NCBI RefSeq assembly: GCF_001907245.1
Contig: NZ_MQSU01000003.1
Coordinates: 124,001-188,000 of the forward strand
DNA: 64,000 bases
Origin: Boudabousia liubingyangii
GTDB lineage: Bacteria; Actinomycetota; Actinomycetes; Actinomycetales; Actinomycetaceae
Direction: 5' to 3'
Within the stretch, counting starts at the first letter, position 1. Each line of letters opens with the position of its first letter. Below the pieces are notes generated by a model. The model worked only from the letters and a program-made list of their open reading frames with translations, did not search any database and had not been told where the DNA came from. The translations under genes were made by a program, and so were the position numbers. Positions 18,707-28,000 of the stretch are shown here, one piece after another.

Positions 18707-19825
18707 GTGAAAAACCTCAAGCACACCCGCCGCATTGCTGGCGCCGCTATCATCGCCCTCTCAATGACTCTAGCCGCCTGTGGTTCTGACAACCCGACCG
18801 GCACTGAGTCCGGCAACAAGTCTGCTGAAGGCGGCTCCTCTGCTCCTGCTGAACTATCCGGCACCCTAGCCGGCGCAGGCGCTTCCAGCCAGAAGGCCGC
18901 TATCGCCGCTTGGAAGGCCGGCTTCGAACAGGAACAAAAGGGCGCTAAGGTCGAATACGACCCGGTAGGCTCCGGCTCCGGTGTAAAGAAGTTCCTAGCC
19001 AAGGAAGTTAGCTTCGCTGGTTCTGACGAAGTCCTAAAGGAAAAGGACCAGGCTGCTGCTGAAGAACGCTGTGGCAGCCCCGCCCTACACATCCCGGTTT
19101 ACATTTCCCCGATCGCCGTGGTCTTCAACCTAGATGGCGTCGAAAAGCTAAACCTATCCGCTCCCGTGATTGCCAAGATCTTCGCTGGCAAGATCACCAA
19201 GTGGAACGACCCGGCCATTGCCGCTGAAAACGCTGGCGTTGCCCTACCTGACCTAGACATCACCCCGGTTCACCGCGCTGACGGCTCCGGCACCACCTAC
19301 AACTTCACCCAGTGGATGCACGCTGCTGCTCCCGAAGACTGGACCAACGAAGCCAACAAGAAGTGGCCGCTAGAAGGCACCAACGGTGAAAAGACCCAGG
19401 GTGTGGTTGACCTAGTCAAGAACGGTAAGGGCTCCATCGGCTACGTTGACGACTCTGCCGCTGGCACCCTAGGCATTGTCCAGGTTAAGGGCAGTGGCGA
19501 CCAGTACGTTGCTCCCAACGCTGAAGGCGCCGCCAAGACCCTTGACGAGTCTGAACTAGCTGGCAAGTCTGACCTAGACCTAGCCTTCAAGATCAACCGT
19601 ACCCCCAAGGCTGCTGACGCTTACCCGCTGATCCTAGTCTCCTACGATGTGGTTTGCTCCACCTACCCGGATGACAACACCGCCAAGCTAGTGAAGGCCT
19701 TCGTTTCCTACGAAACCTCAGAAGCCGGTCAGAACGCTGCCGCCCAGGCCGCCAAGTCCGCGCCTCTATCAGCCAACCTACGTGAAAAGATCGCCAAGTC
19801 CCTCGATAGCATCAAGGTGAAATAG
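18707..19825 (+). CDS. pstS: Phosphate ABC transporter, phosphate-binding lipoprotein
   Basis: Extracellular high-affinity phosphate receptor. The 372-aa precursor has a lipoprotein signal: basic start, hydrophobic core, and lipobox LAAC with Cys about residue 23. Mature-domain hallmarks are LAGAGASSQ, YDPVGSGSGVKKF, FAGSDEVL and VHRADGSGTTYNF, which line the phosphate site. The start is a GTG at 18707 after AAAGGAAA. It is the first gene of pstSCAB. Leucine is coded almost only by CTA, as expected for a strongly expressed gene in this genome. The PHO-box repeat lies about 130 bases upstream. Confidence 0.97.
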   Translation: MKNLKHTRRIAGAAIIALSMTLAACGSDNPTGTESGNKSAEGGSSAPAELSGTLAGAGASSQKAAIAAWKAGFEQEQKGAKVEYDPVGSGSGVKKFLAKEVSFAGSDEVLKEKDQAAAEERCGSPALHIPVYISPIAVVFNLDGVEKLNLSAPVIAKIFAGKITKWNDPAIAAENAGVALPDLDITPVHRADGSGTTYNFTQWMHAAAPEDWTNEANKKWPLEGTNGEKTQGVVDLVKNGKGSIGYVDDSAAGTLGIVQVKGSGDQYVAPNAEGAAKTLDESELAGKSDLDLAFKINRTPKAADAYPLILVSYDVVCSTYPDDNTAKLVKAFVSYETSEAGQNAAAQAAKSAPLSANLREKIAKSLDSIKVK

Positions 19826-19827
19826 TA

Positions 19828-20781
19828 GTGAGTGGATTCGCCCAACAGGCAACCCAAAAGACGGGGCGGTTCGGCAATAACTTCTTCCGCCGAACCGCCA
19901 CCGGCGCCGCCTGGATCATCTTTGCGACCCTAGCGGCAGTCGCGGCCTTCTTGATCATCCAAGCTTGGCCCGTACTAACCAACTTCAGCCTGACCTTCGA
20001 CGCCAAAGGCTACCCCAATGGGGCCAGCCTCTTCCAGATTGCCGGACCGCTAATCTTCGGTACGGTACTAGCGGCTACCATCGCCATGATCATCGCCGTC
20101 CCCATCTCCATCGGGATCGCCCTGTTCATCAGCCACTACGTACCGCGCAAGGTTGGCTCCCTGTTGGGATATCTGGTTGACCTGTTGGCAGCGATTCCCT
20201 CAGTCGTCTTCGGTCTATGGGGCGGCAAATGGCTGATCCCCAAACTCGTCCCCGTTTACGACGTCATCTCCCAGTACCTAGGATGGATCCCGCTCTTCGC
20301 TGGACCGCCCTCACCGAACGGTCGCGTGCTACTGTCAGCTTCACTAATCCTGGCCATCATGATCCTGCCGATCATCACCGCCATTAGCCGGGAAGTGTTC
20401 CTACAGACCCCGCGCCTCCACGAGGAAGCAGCACTAGCGCTAGGTACTACCCGCTGGGAAATGATCCGCATGGCGGTACTTCCCTTCGGTCGTTCCGGAA
20501 TCATCTCCGCTTCGATGCTGGGCCTAGGTCGCGCCCTCGGTGAAACGATGGCCGTAGTAATGGTGCTATCCGCAGGTAACACCTACTCCTGGCACATCCT
20601 CCAAGACGCCAAGCACTCCACCATCGCAGCTAACATTGCTTCCCAGTTCGGTGAAGCCTTCGGAAACGAACGTTCACTGTTGATTGCCACCGGCCTAATC
20701 CTCTTCGTGATCACCATGGTGGTTAACTTCGGAGCTCGTGCCCTGATTGCCCGCCGCGCCGAATTCTCAGGAGCTAACTAA
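19828..20781 (+). CDS. pstC: Phosphate ABC transporter permease PstC
   Basis: A 317-aa inner-membrane subunit with six hydrophobic segments and the EAA-like loop EEAALALGTTRWEMIRMAVLP between them, which docks the ATPase. It begins at GTG 19828, two bases after the pstS stop, using the AAGGTGA at the pstS end as ribosome site. It overlaps pstA by one base. A PAISREV-type segment (AISREVFLQTP) is typical of PstC. Confidence 0.95.
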   Translation: MSGFAQQATQKTGRFGNNFFRRTATGAAWIIFATLAAVAAFLIIQAWPVLTNFSLTFDAKGYPNGASLFQIAGPLIFGTVLAATIAMIIAVPISIGIALFISHYVPRKVGSLLGYLVDLLAAIPSVVFGLWGGKWLIPKLVPVYDVISQYLGWIPLFAGPPSPNGRVLLSASLILAIMILPIITAISREVFLQTPRLHEEAALALGTTRWEMIRMAVLPFGRSGIISASMLGLGRALGETMAVVMVLSAGNTYSWHILQDAKHSTIAANIASQFGEAFGNERSLLIATGLILFVITMVVNFGARALIARRAEFSGAN

Positions 20782-21728
20782 TGGCACAGACAAAAACCAA
20801 GCCCAACCCCTTCGCCCCTGCCGACCCCGGCCTTGAGCGAAGCCGGGCACGCAAAAACTGGTTCGCCGGTGCCCTAGTAACCATCGCCTTCGCCCTAGCC
20901 ATGATTCCGCTAGTGTCCCTACTGGGATCAGCGATCGGCTACGGCGCCAAGATGCTCACCCCCAGCTTCCTGAGCTACTCCATGAACGGCGTCTTCGGCC
21001 AGTCACCCCAGGGCGGTGCCTACCACGCCATCATCGGCACCCTGCTAGTCACCCTAGGTGCAACCCTCATCTCCGTCCCCATTGGCCTATTCACCGCCAT
21101 CTACCTGACTGAGTACGGTTTCCAAGGACGCCTAGCCCGCTTCACCCGCTTCCTAGTGGACGTGATGACCGGTATCCCCTCAATCGTTGCTGGTCTTTTC
21201 GCTCTGGCCTTCTTCACCATCATCATGGGCCCGGCCTACATCTCCGGGTTCCGTGGTTCGGTAGCACTCTCAATCCTGATGATCCCCACCGTGGTTCGCT
21301 CCAGTGAAGAAATGCTCCGCCTAGTCCCCAACGAACTACGTGAAGCCTCATACGCCCTCGGCGTGCCCAAGTGGTTGACCATCGTCAAGGTAGTACTACG
21401 CACCAGTGCTGCCGGCCTAACCACCTCGGTAATGCTAGCCATTGCCCGCGTCATCGGTGAAACTGCGCCGCTACTAGTAACCGTCGGCGCCACGGACCGC
21501 ATCAACTTCAACCTCTTTGATGAGCGCATGTCCACCCTGCCAGTCTTCGTCTACCAGGAATACACTTCCGTAGACCTAGGGTGTGCCGCGGACGCCGTAA
21601 ACTGTTCCCCCACAATCCACGTTGATCGCGCTTGGGGAGCGGCACTAGCCCTTATCATTATTGTTATGGTCCTAAACCTACTAGCTCGTGGAATCGCCTG
21701 GAAGCTTGCCCCCAAGGGTAAGAACTAA
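20781..21728 (+). CDS. pstA: Phosphate ABC transporter permease PstA
   Basis: A 315-aa inner-membrane subunit with six hydrophobic segments; the EAA loop reads LREASYALGVPKWLTIVKVVL. IGETAPLL near residue 233 is a PstA hallmark. The ATG overlaps the pstC stop (TAATG) and has AGGAG nine bases upstream, so the permeases are translated in equal amounts. Confidence 0.95.
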   Translation: MAQTKTKPNPFAPADPGLERSRARKNWFAGALVTIAFALAMIPLVSLLGSAIGYGAKMLTPSFLSYSMNGVFGQSPQGGAYHAIIGTLLVTLGATLISVPIGLFTAIYLTEYGFQGRLARFTRFLVDVMTGIPSIVAGLFALAFFTIIMGPAYISGFRGSVALSILMIPTVVRSSEEMLRLVPNELREASYALGVPKWLTIVKVVLRTSAAGLTTSVMLAIARVIGETAPLLVTVGATDRINFNLFDERMSTLPVFVYQEYTSVDLGCAADAVNCSPTIHVDRAWGAALALIIIVMVLNLLARGIAWKLAPKGKN

Positions 21729-21783
21729 GCGGAAAAGAAATAAACCAAACCGGCCCAGCCAACCTGATTGAAGGAAATCACAG

Positions 21784-22563
21784 ATGAGCCCCCTAATCGA
21801 AGTTGTTAACGAAAATATTTACTACGGTAACTTCCTCGCCGTAAAAGACGTTAACATGGAAATCGAAGAACACACCATCACCGCCCTCATTGGGCCCTCT
21901 GGCTGTGGCAAATCCACCTTCCTGCGTACCCTAAACCGGATGCACGAAGTCATCCCCGGCGCTCGCGTCGAAGGTGAAGTAAAAGTAGAAGGCGTAAACC
22001 TCTACGGAGCTGGCGTCGACCCCGTCCAGGTTCGACGCAAGATCGGTATGGTTTTCCAGCGCCCCAACCCGTTCCCCACCATGTCCATCGCTGAAAACGT
22101 GCTAGCCGGGATCAAGCTCAACCGCCGTCGGATCAGCAAGAGCGAACAGGACGAAATCGTCGAAAAGGCCCTACGTGGCGCCAACCTCTGGAACGAAGTT
22201 AAGGACCGGCTAGAAAAGCCCGGTAGCGCCCTGTCTGGTGGTCAGCAGCAGCGTCTGTGCATCGCCCGTACCATTGCGGTGAAGCCCGACATCATTCTGA
22301 TGGACGAACCCTGTAGTGCGCTGGACCCGATCTCCACCCTGGCCGTGGAAGACCTAATGCAGGAACTTAAGAGCGAATACACCATCGTAATCGTGACCCA
22401 CAATATGCAGCAGGCCGCCCGTGTCTCTGACCGTACCGGTTTCTTCAACCTTGAAGCTCAGGGCAAGCCCGGTCAGCTGGTAGAAATCGACGACACTTCA
22501 GTGATCTTCGAGAACCCTAGCCAGAAGGCTACCGAAGACTACATCTCTGGTCGTTTCGGCTAA
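21784..22563 (+). CDS. pstB: Phosphate ABC transporter ATPase PstB
   Basis: A 259-aa ATPase that powers phosphate import. It shows Walker [10 protein letters not shown] near residue 39, the Q-loop [12 protein letters not shown] typical of PstB, signature LSGGQQQR, Walker [13 protein letters not shown] and the switch His in [13 protein letters not shown] precedes the ATG. It is the last gene of the operon, 55 bases after pstA. No phoU follows; phoU is 7 kb further on, next to senX3. Confidence 0.97.
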   Translation: MSPLIEVVNENIYYGNFLAVKDVNMEIEEHTITALIGPSGCGKSTFLRTLNRMHEVIPGARVEGEVKVEGVNLYGAGVDPVQVRRKIGMVFQRPNPFPTMSIAENVLAGIKLNRRRISKSEQDEIVEKALRGANLWNEVKDRLEKPGSALSGGQQQRLCIARTIAVKPDIILMDEPCSALDPISTLAVEDLMQELKSEYTIVIVTHNMQQAARVSDRTGFFNLEAQGKPGQLVEIDDTSVIFENPSQKATEDYISGRFG

Positions 22564-22579
22564 ACCGAATCAACTATGC

Positions 22580-22616
22580 AGAGCGGCGTTTTGGATTCCC
22601 AAACGCCGCTCTTCTG
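22580..22616 (+). terminator. Terminator of the pst operon
   Basis: AGAGCGGCGTTT / AAACGCCGCTCT, a perfect 12-bp stem (22580-22591 and 22601-22612) with a nine-base loop and a T-rich 3' side. Confidence 0.9.
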
Positions 22617-22658
22617 CTGTGAAATAGAGTGCGCAAAAAGAGGGAAAAAACACGTCAT

Positions 22659-22688
22659 TCGACAATGTGCCACTCTATGAACTAGACT
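22659..22688 (+). promoter_or_regulatory. Probable promoter of the 26-aa ORF
   Basis: TCGACA (22659-22664) and TAGACT (22683-22688) are separated by 18 bases. Transcription would begin near 22695, just before a strong ribosome site. Confidence 0.45.
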
Positions 22689-22716
22689 AGCTAAGCGCCC
22701 CCGTGTAGGAGGGTTC

Positions 22717-22797
22717 ATGGAGAAGATCCGGCAAGCTAAAAAGTCGGTGAGCAAACTGTTTGAACCTCGATCCCACGTGGGTTTTTCTTTGATATGA
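22717..22797 (+). CDS. Possible 26-aa small protein or leader peptide
   Basis: An ATG with an excellent site (TAGGAGGG, 22706-22713) opens a 26-codon frame with a basic, helical N-terminal half (MEKIRQAKKSVSKLFEPRS). There is a promoter-like sequence in front. The 3' end contains the palindrome CCCACGTGGG followed by five Ts, which resembles a weak terminator within the frame. It could be a small protein, a leader peptide for the EamA transporter gene, or chance. No known family. Confidence 0.4.
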   Translation: MEKIRQAKKSVSKLFEPRSHVGFSLI

Positions 22798-22868
22798 ACC
22801 TACGAAGCGCTAAGAGTTAAAACTCTAGGGGCGGAAAATAACAGTATCGAGGAAACCGGGGAGGGTAC

Positions 22869-23978
22869 ATGCCAGGTCGCCAGACAAGCCACAAGAAGCA
22901 CTGGTCGATTGCCAATAATGAAAAGCAAGCGCGGCTAGTAGCTTCCCTCAGTATCCTGATGCTTTGCGCAGTCTGGGGCTCCACCTTCCCTATGGCCAAA
23001 GGCCTGATGGAACGTATTCCCGGCATGGACTACCTGTCTTGGCGTTTTAACTTGGCCTTCGTGCTGGGTCTGCTGCTGTTCTTCCCCCGCATTAAGCGAA
23101 TGACCGGTCGTGAATGGTTCTACGGTCTAGCTTTGGGCACCATCTACGCTGCCGGCCAGCTGTTCAATACCATCGGCCTACTCTATATTCAGGCCTCGGT
23201 TTCCAGCTTCATCACCGTCATGTACATCGTTTTCACACCGCTTTTGGTGTGGCTACTATTCCGTGTCCGTGTTGCCTTCGCCGACTGGATTGCCGTGGTA
23301 CTAGCGATTACCGGCCTGGCCTTCCTGTCCCTATCCGGTGGTCAAATCAACTTCGGTATCGGTGAAGGATTGACCCTTTTGGGGGCGCTAGCTTACGCGC
23401 TTCACATTGTGATGATGGGCCGCTGGGCACCCCGTGGTGACGTGATCGGAATGTCCGTGGTCCAGATGGGCATGATGGGACTAATCTTCACTACCATCAC
23501 CATTCCCGACGGAATCGTCGTACCCACCGAAACTTGGGACTGGGTGGCACTGTTCTTCATGGCTGCCATTGCCGGCCTAGGTGCCATGGTGGTACAGGGT
23601 TGGGCACAGACCATTATTTCTGCCACCACGGTGGCGCTCATGTTCTCTATGGAACCGGTTTTCGCTTCCCTGTTTGCGATCCTCTTCTGGGGTGAACCGC
23701 TCACCAGCTCCCTCATCTGGGGTGGCCTGTTGATTATCCTGGCGATGCAGGTTTCCGCCCTTGGACCGCGCTTTACCGAACGTAACGAAGCTTTGGTTGA
23801 GGAAGAAACCATCCTGCCGGAAACCTCTGCTGGTTTGTCGCAGGCCTTCGAAGATATCGTTACCGGTGGTCTGCCGGGTGCGATTTTGGAGGGCGAGGAC
23901 CTACTTGATCCCGAGGGTGTGGCCAGCGAAGGCCTACACCGCTCCTTTGAAGGTGGCCCGACTGAGGGTCGTTCCTGA
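22869..23978 (+). CDS. EamA/DMT-family transporter
   Basis: A 369-aa membrane protein with ten hydrophobic segments in two EamA repeats (about 25-160 and 170-305). It shows ALWGS-like LCAVWGSTFP at the first helix and the FSMEPVFASLFA signature in the second repeat. Such proteins export amino acids, nucleobases or other metabolites; the substrate is unknown. Residues 310-369 are an acidic cytoplasmic tail. A strong GGGAGGG site precedes the ATG. Confidence 0.85.
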   Translation: MPGRQTSHKKHWSIANNEKQARLVASLSILMLCAVWGSTFPMAKGLMERIPGMDYLSWRFNLAFVLGLLLFFPRIKRMTGREWFYGLALGTIYAAGQLFNTIGLLYIQASVSSFITVMYIVFTPLLVWLLFRVRVAFADWIAVVLAITGLAFLSLSGGQINFGIGEGLTLLGALAYALHIVMMGRWAPRGDVIGMSVVQMGMMGLIFTTITIPDGIVVPTETWDWVALFFMAAIAGLGAMVVQGWAQTIISATTVALMFSMEPVFASLFAILFWGEPLTSSLIWGGLLIILAMQVSALGPRFTERNEALVEEETILPETSAGLSQAFEDIVTGGLPGAILEGEDLLDPEGVASEGLHRSFEGGPTEGRS

Positions 23979-24033
23979 GCCTGGATTCTTAGGCTTGCTT
24001 GCGCCTAGCGTAGCGTAATTTGTGGCCTGCTAG

Positions 24034-24057
24034 CCGCTAGCTAGCGGGTTTATTTTT
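24034..24057 (+). terminator. Hairpin terminator after the EamA gene
   Basis: The 14-bp palindrome CCGCTAGCTAGCGG (24034-24047) is followed by GTTTATTTTT. It lies between the convergent EamA and TetR genes. Confidence 0.65.
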
Positions 24058-24099
24058 CCGAGGTCGCAGCCGGCTTATTTTTCTGAGGTTGCAGCCGGC
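24050..24099. repeat. 25-bp tandem duplication at the 3' end of the tetR gene
   Basis: Two 25-bp units (24050-24074 and 24075-24099) differ at two positions. The unit at 24075-24099 encodes the last residues and stop of the TetR protein; the other lies just past the stop. Confidence 0.8.
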
Positions 24100-24845
24100 T
24101 TAGATAGCGATTCCAACAGGTTTGGAAGCCAAACCTTGATTAGTTCCGCCAGTTTTTCCTCACTAAAGTCCTCCCCGGGATTCACCATTTCGTGGCGCTT
24201 TAGGGTGCGTTCCACTAGGGCGATCACGAACTCACCAATCTGGGCTTCCGCGATGACGGGGACGCGGCCGATTGAGTTGAGTGAATCGGCGACGAACTTG
24301 CCAACCTTGGCAGCAAAGCGATCAGATAGGGGAGCGGTCATGCGTCCCAATTCGGGGGAGCGTAGGGCACTCATAGCTACCTGCTGTTGCAGCAGAATGT
24401 AGTTCCGGTCCACGGGTAGTGAATGAAGTAGGTTGGAGACGATTTCCTGGTAGTTTTCAGGCCGAGCTTCTTTTAGGATCTCTTGCCAGTGATCATCCAG
24501 GTAGGCAAATAGTCGGGCGTATTCAGCTTCAATGACGTGCATCAGCAGGTCATTCTTATCGGTGAAGTTAGAGTACAGGGCGCCCCGAGTGAAGCCCGCG
24601 GCCTCGCAGATTTCTTCCAAGCTGGTAGCGCTTACGCCCTGCGTGGCGAAGAGCTGGCCAGCGGCATCGATTAACTTAGCGCGGGTAGCTAGACGTTTCC
24701 TAGAGAGTTTGGGCTCCTGGGGCTTTTCTGCCTCCATATCCGGTTTAGCGGTGCCCTTGGAACGTCCCGCCGCGGGTAGGCGCACCTCTTTTAAAGCACC
24801 CTTAATGGTGTCTTTAAGGTCACTACCCTTTAGTTTCGCTGTCAA
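24075..24845 (-). CDS. TetR-family transcriptional repressor
   Basis: A 256-aa protein. Residues 1-45 are a basic extension. The TetR helix-turn-helix follows at about 46-95 (RAKLIDAAGQLFATQGVSATSLEEICEAAGFTRGALYSNF), then a helical ligand domain. The start is TTG at 24845: AAGGAG (24853-24858) stands seven bases away, while the longer frame would begin inside the operator region. It is divergent from the YhgE/Pip gene, and three ATACA-N4-TGTAT sites lie between them, so it very likely represses that gene and itself. The inducer is unknown. Confidence 0.88.
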   Translation of the reverse strand: MTAKLKGSDLKDTIKGALKEVRLPAAGRSKGTAKPDMEAEKPQEPKLSRKRLATRAKLIDAAGQLFATQGVSATSLEEICEAAGFTRGALYSNFTDKNDLLMHVIEAEYARLFAYLDDHWQEILKEARPENYQEIVSNLLHSLPVDRNYILLQQQVAMSALRSPELGRMTAPLSDRFAAKVGKFVADSLNSIGRVPVIAEAQIGEFVIALVERTLKRHEMVNPGEDFSEEKLAELIKVWLPNLLESLSKPAATSEK

Positions 24846-24907
24846 TTTGATGCTCCTTATGGAAATGTTTGTTCTAGAGCGCATTCTAGTACGAAAGTGA
24901 GGAAAAT

Positions 24908-24973
24908 GCATACATTGTTGTATGCGATACATCTTTGTATATTTTATTGGACTTTTTAGATACAGGGGTGTAT
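24908..24973. promoter_or_regulatory. Three operator copies between tetR and the YhgE/Pip gene
   Basis: The inverted repeat ATACA-N4-TGTAT occurs three times: 24910-24923 (extended to GCATACA/TGTATGC), 24927-24940 and 24960-24973. Centres are 17 and 33 bp apart. The third overlaps the plus-strand -10 box. A TetR dimer on each would block the promoter. Confidence 0.75.
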
Positions 24974-24976
24974 ATT
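24947..24976 (+). promoter_or_regulatory. Promoter of the YhgE/Pip gene
   Basis: TTGGAC (24947-24952) and TATATT (24971-24976) with an 18-bp spacer. The third operator covers the -10 box. Confidence 0.65.
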
Positions 24977-25019
24977 TTTGAGTAACCGACAAAACTTCGT
25001 GTTTATTTAAGAAGGAATC

Positions 25020-28000
25020 ATGCCAAAACGTTTAACCGGAAGTAAAGTTGCGAACGCTATCATTGTGTTCGCCATTTTTATTGTTCCGTTTATGTACGCA
25101 GGTCTCTTGACCTACGCTTACCAAGACCCGATGAACCGCATCGATAAAATCCATGCGGCCGTCGTTAACCTAGACTCTCCGGCAGTTAAAACCCTGCCCA
25201 TGGGAGACGACCAAAAGATTGAAATCGGTAACGAACTAACCGAGCGTCTCACCCACCCGAAGGATGGGGAAGACGTTGGCTTTACCTGGACTGAAGCCAC
25301 CGAAGCTGAAGCAACCCAGGGTCTAGCCGACGGTAAATACCGTGCTATCTTGACGATCCCCGCCGGAACTTCAGAGATCCTAACCAAGCAGGGGACCGAG
25401 GATGCCCAAAGCGTCACCCTGGACCTTAAGACCGATGACGGCATCAACTACCTAGCGGGCACCATGGCCCGAACCGTAGCTGAAACCCTCCAGAATGAAG
25501 TCTCTTCCCAGGGATCCAGTCGTATTATCGACCAGATGTACATGAGCTTCGGAACCGTTAAGGAAAAGCTAGGAGAAGCTGCTGACGGTGCCGGAGAACT
25601 AAACGACGGCCTCGGCAAACTAGAAGACGGTACCAACAAACTAAAGGATGGTACCGAAAAACTAGCCGACGGAACCGGCGAATTTAAAGTCAAGCTATCC
25701 GAACTAGCTAACGGTGCCACCCAGGTTAACCAGGGTGTCGGAACCCTAGCGGAAAAGACCGGAGAACTGGCCTCGGGCGCCCAGAAACTAGCTAATGGTG
25801 CTAGTGAGGGTGCACAGGGCGCTAACAAACTAGCTTCTGGAGCGCAGGAGTTTGAAGGCAAGCTAAACCAGCTTTCGGAAGGTGCTAACCAGGTTAACCA
25901 GGGTGTCGGAACCCTAGCGGAAAAGACCGGCGAACTAGCCCAGGGCGCCCAAAAGCTATCCCAGGGTGCTGCTCAAGGTGCGGAAGGCGCCAAACAACTA
26001 GCTTCTGGAGCGCAGGAGTTTGAAGGCAAGCTAAACCAGCTTTCGGAAGGTGCTAACCAGGTTAACCAGGGCGTCAATACCCTAGCGGAAAAGACCGGCG
26101 AACTAGCCCAAGGTGCCCAGAAACTAGCAGCCGGTGCGGCTGAAGGTGCTCAGGGTGCCAACAAGTTGGCTTCCGGCACTGAAGAGTTCCAAGCCAAACT
26201 AAAGGAGTTGGCTGATGGTGCTAACCAGGTTAACCAGGGCGTTAACACCCTGGCGGAAAAGTCTGGCGAATTAGCCGCTGGTACCCAGAAACTATCTGAA
26301 GGCGCTCACGCTGCGGTCGAAGGCGCACAGAAACTAGCTGAAGGCACTAAGGGCGCAGAAGAAGGTTCTGCCAAACTAGCCAACGGCATTAACGAATACA
26401 CCGCTCAGATCGATCAGATGCTAGCCAAGCTCACCTCTGACGAAACCACCGCGAAGCTAAACCAGCTACTGGAAGGCAGCCAGAAACTAGCTCAGGGTTC
26501 CGCCCAGCTAGCTGCCGGAATCGGTGCTGATGCTTCAGCAATGCCGGCCAACCCGGCTGACCCCCAGACTCTAGCTGAAGGTATCAACGCGCTATCCGCG
26601 GGTGCTCAGCAGCTACACCAGGGCACTACCCAGCTAAACCAGGGTGTTGCCCAGGCTGGTGAACAGCTCGGTGCCATGCTTCCGGCCATGGGTGAACTAA
26701 CCAAGTTGCCCGGTGCAGTTGATCAGCTACAGGGTGGCTCCGCCAAACTCAATGATGGCGTCAAGCAGTACACCGAAGGTGTCGACAAGCTAGCCGCTAG
26801 CTGTAAGCTGCTAGGCGGCAGCCCGCTGATCTGTGAAAACCTAAATAAACTACAGGCCAACTCTGATGCCCTGCGTAACGGCAGTGCTCAGGTTGCCGGT
26901 GGTATGAGCCAGCTACAGCAGGCTACTCAGCCCCTCGCGGATCCGGCTTTGGGTCAGCGACTACAGGCTGCTCAGCAGCAGCTACCCAAGCTAGTCGAGG
27001 GCGCTAAGCAGGTTGACCAGGGAGCCGCTCAGCTTGCCGGTGGCCTAGAAAAGGTCCAGGGCAAGATGCCCGCCCTCGTCGAAGGCGCAAAGGCTGTCTC
27101 TCAGGGTTCCAACCAGCTAGCTGAAGGCCTCAAGCAGGGCCTAGGCGAACTACCTCAGCTAAAGGAAAAGGCCGGGGTGGCACAGCAGGCTTCCGCTCAG
27201 CTGCGCGCTGGTGCTAAGGAACTCAACCAGGGTCTAGGCCAGCTAGCTGCTGGCTCCAACGAGCTAGCTTCCAAGCTTGGTCAGCTCGGCGATGGCGCAC
27301 AGGCCGCCTCTGAGGGTGCCGGTAAGCTAGCCGAGGGCGCCAAGCAGGCCGCCGGTGGCACCACTCAGGTTGCTGATGGTGCTGGTAAGGCTGCGGCTGC
27401 TTCTGGTCAGCTAGCTGAGGGTGCTACTGCGCTTGATCGTGGTATTAACCAGTTGGCTCAGGGTGCTCAGACTGCTGCTTCTGGTGCTGGCCAGTTGGCG
27501 GAAGGTGCTCAGAAGGCTGCTGGTGGTACTGCTCAGGTTGCTGATGGTGCTGGTAAGGCTGCGGCTGCTTCTGGTCAGCTAGCTGAGGGTGCTACTGCGC
27601 TTGATCGTGGTATTAACCAGTTGGCTCAGGGTGCTCAGACTGCTGCTTCTGGTGCTGGCCAGTTGGCCGAAGGCGCTCAGAAGGCTGCCGATGGTACCAA
27701 TAAGCTAGCCGAGGGTGCAGACAAGGCTGCTGACGCTTCCGGTCAGCTAGCTGAAGGCGCCTCCGAACTGAACTCCGGCGCTGGGGAACTAGCCGATGGC
27801 GCTCAGAAGGCCGCTGATGGTTCAGGCGAACTAAGCTCTGAACTACAGAAGGGCGCGGATAAGATTCCTAGCTGGTCTGATAGCAAGGTCAGCTCCATGT
27901 CTGATGCCGCCGCTAAGCCGATCATTGTGGACCCGATCCGTGAAAACGCGGTTGCCACTAACGGTTCTGGCTTCGCCCCGATGTTCTTGGCCCTGGCGCT

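Noticed and set aside
25716-26240. GTTAACC copies inside the YhgE/Pip gene as extra PHO boxes
   Set aside because: They are the codons for the repeated QVNQG motif at 168-bp steps, not 11-bp repeats, and lie within coding sequence.
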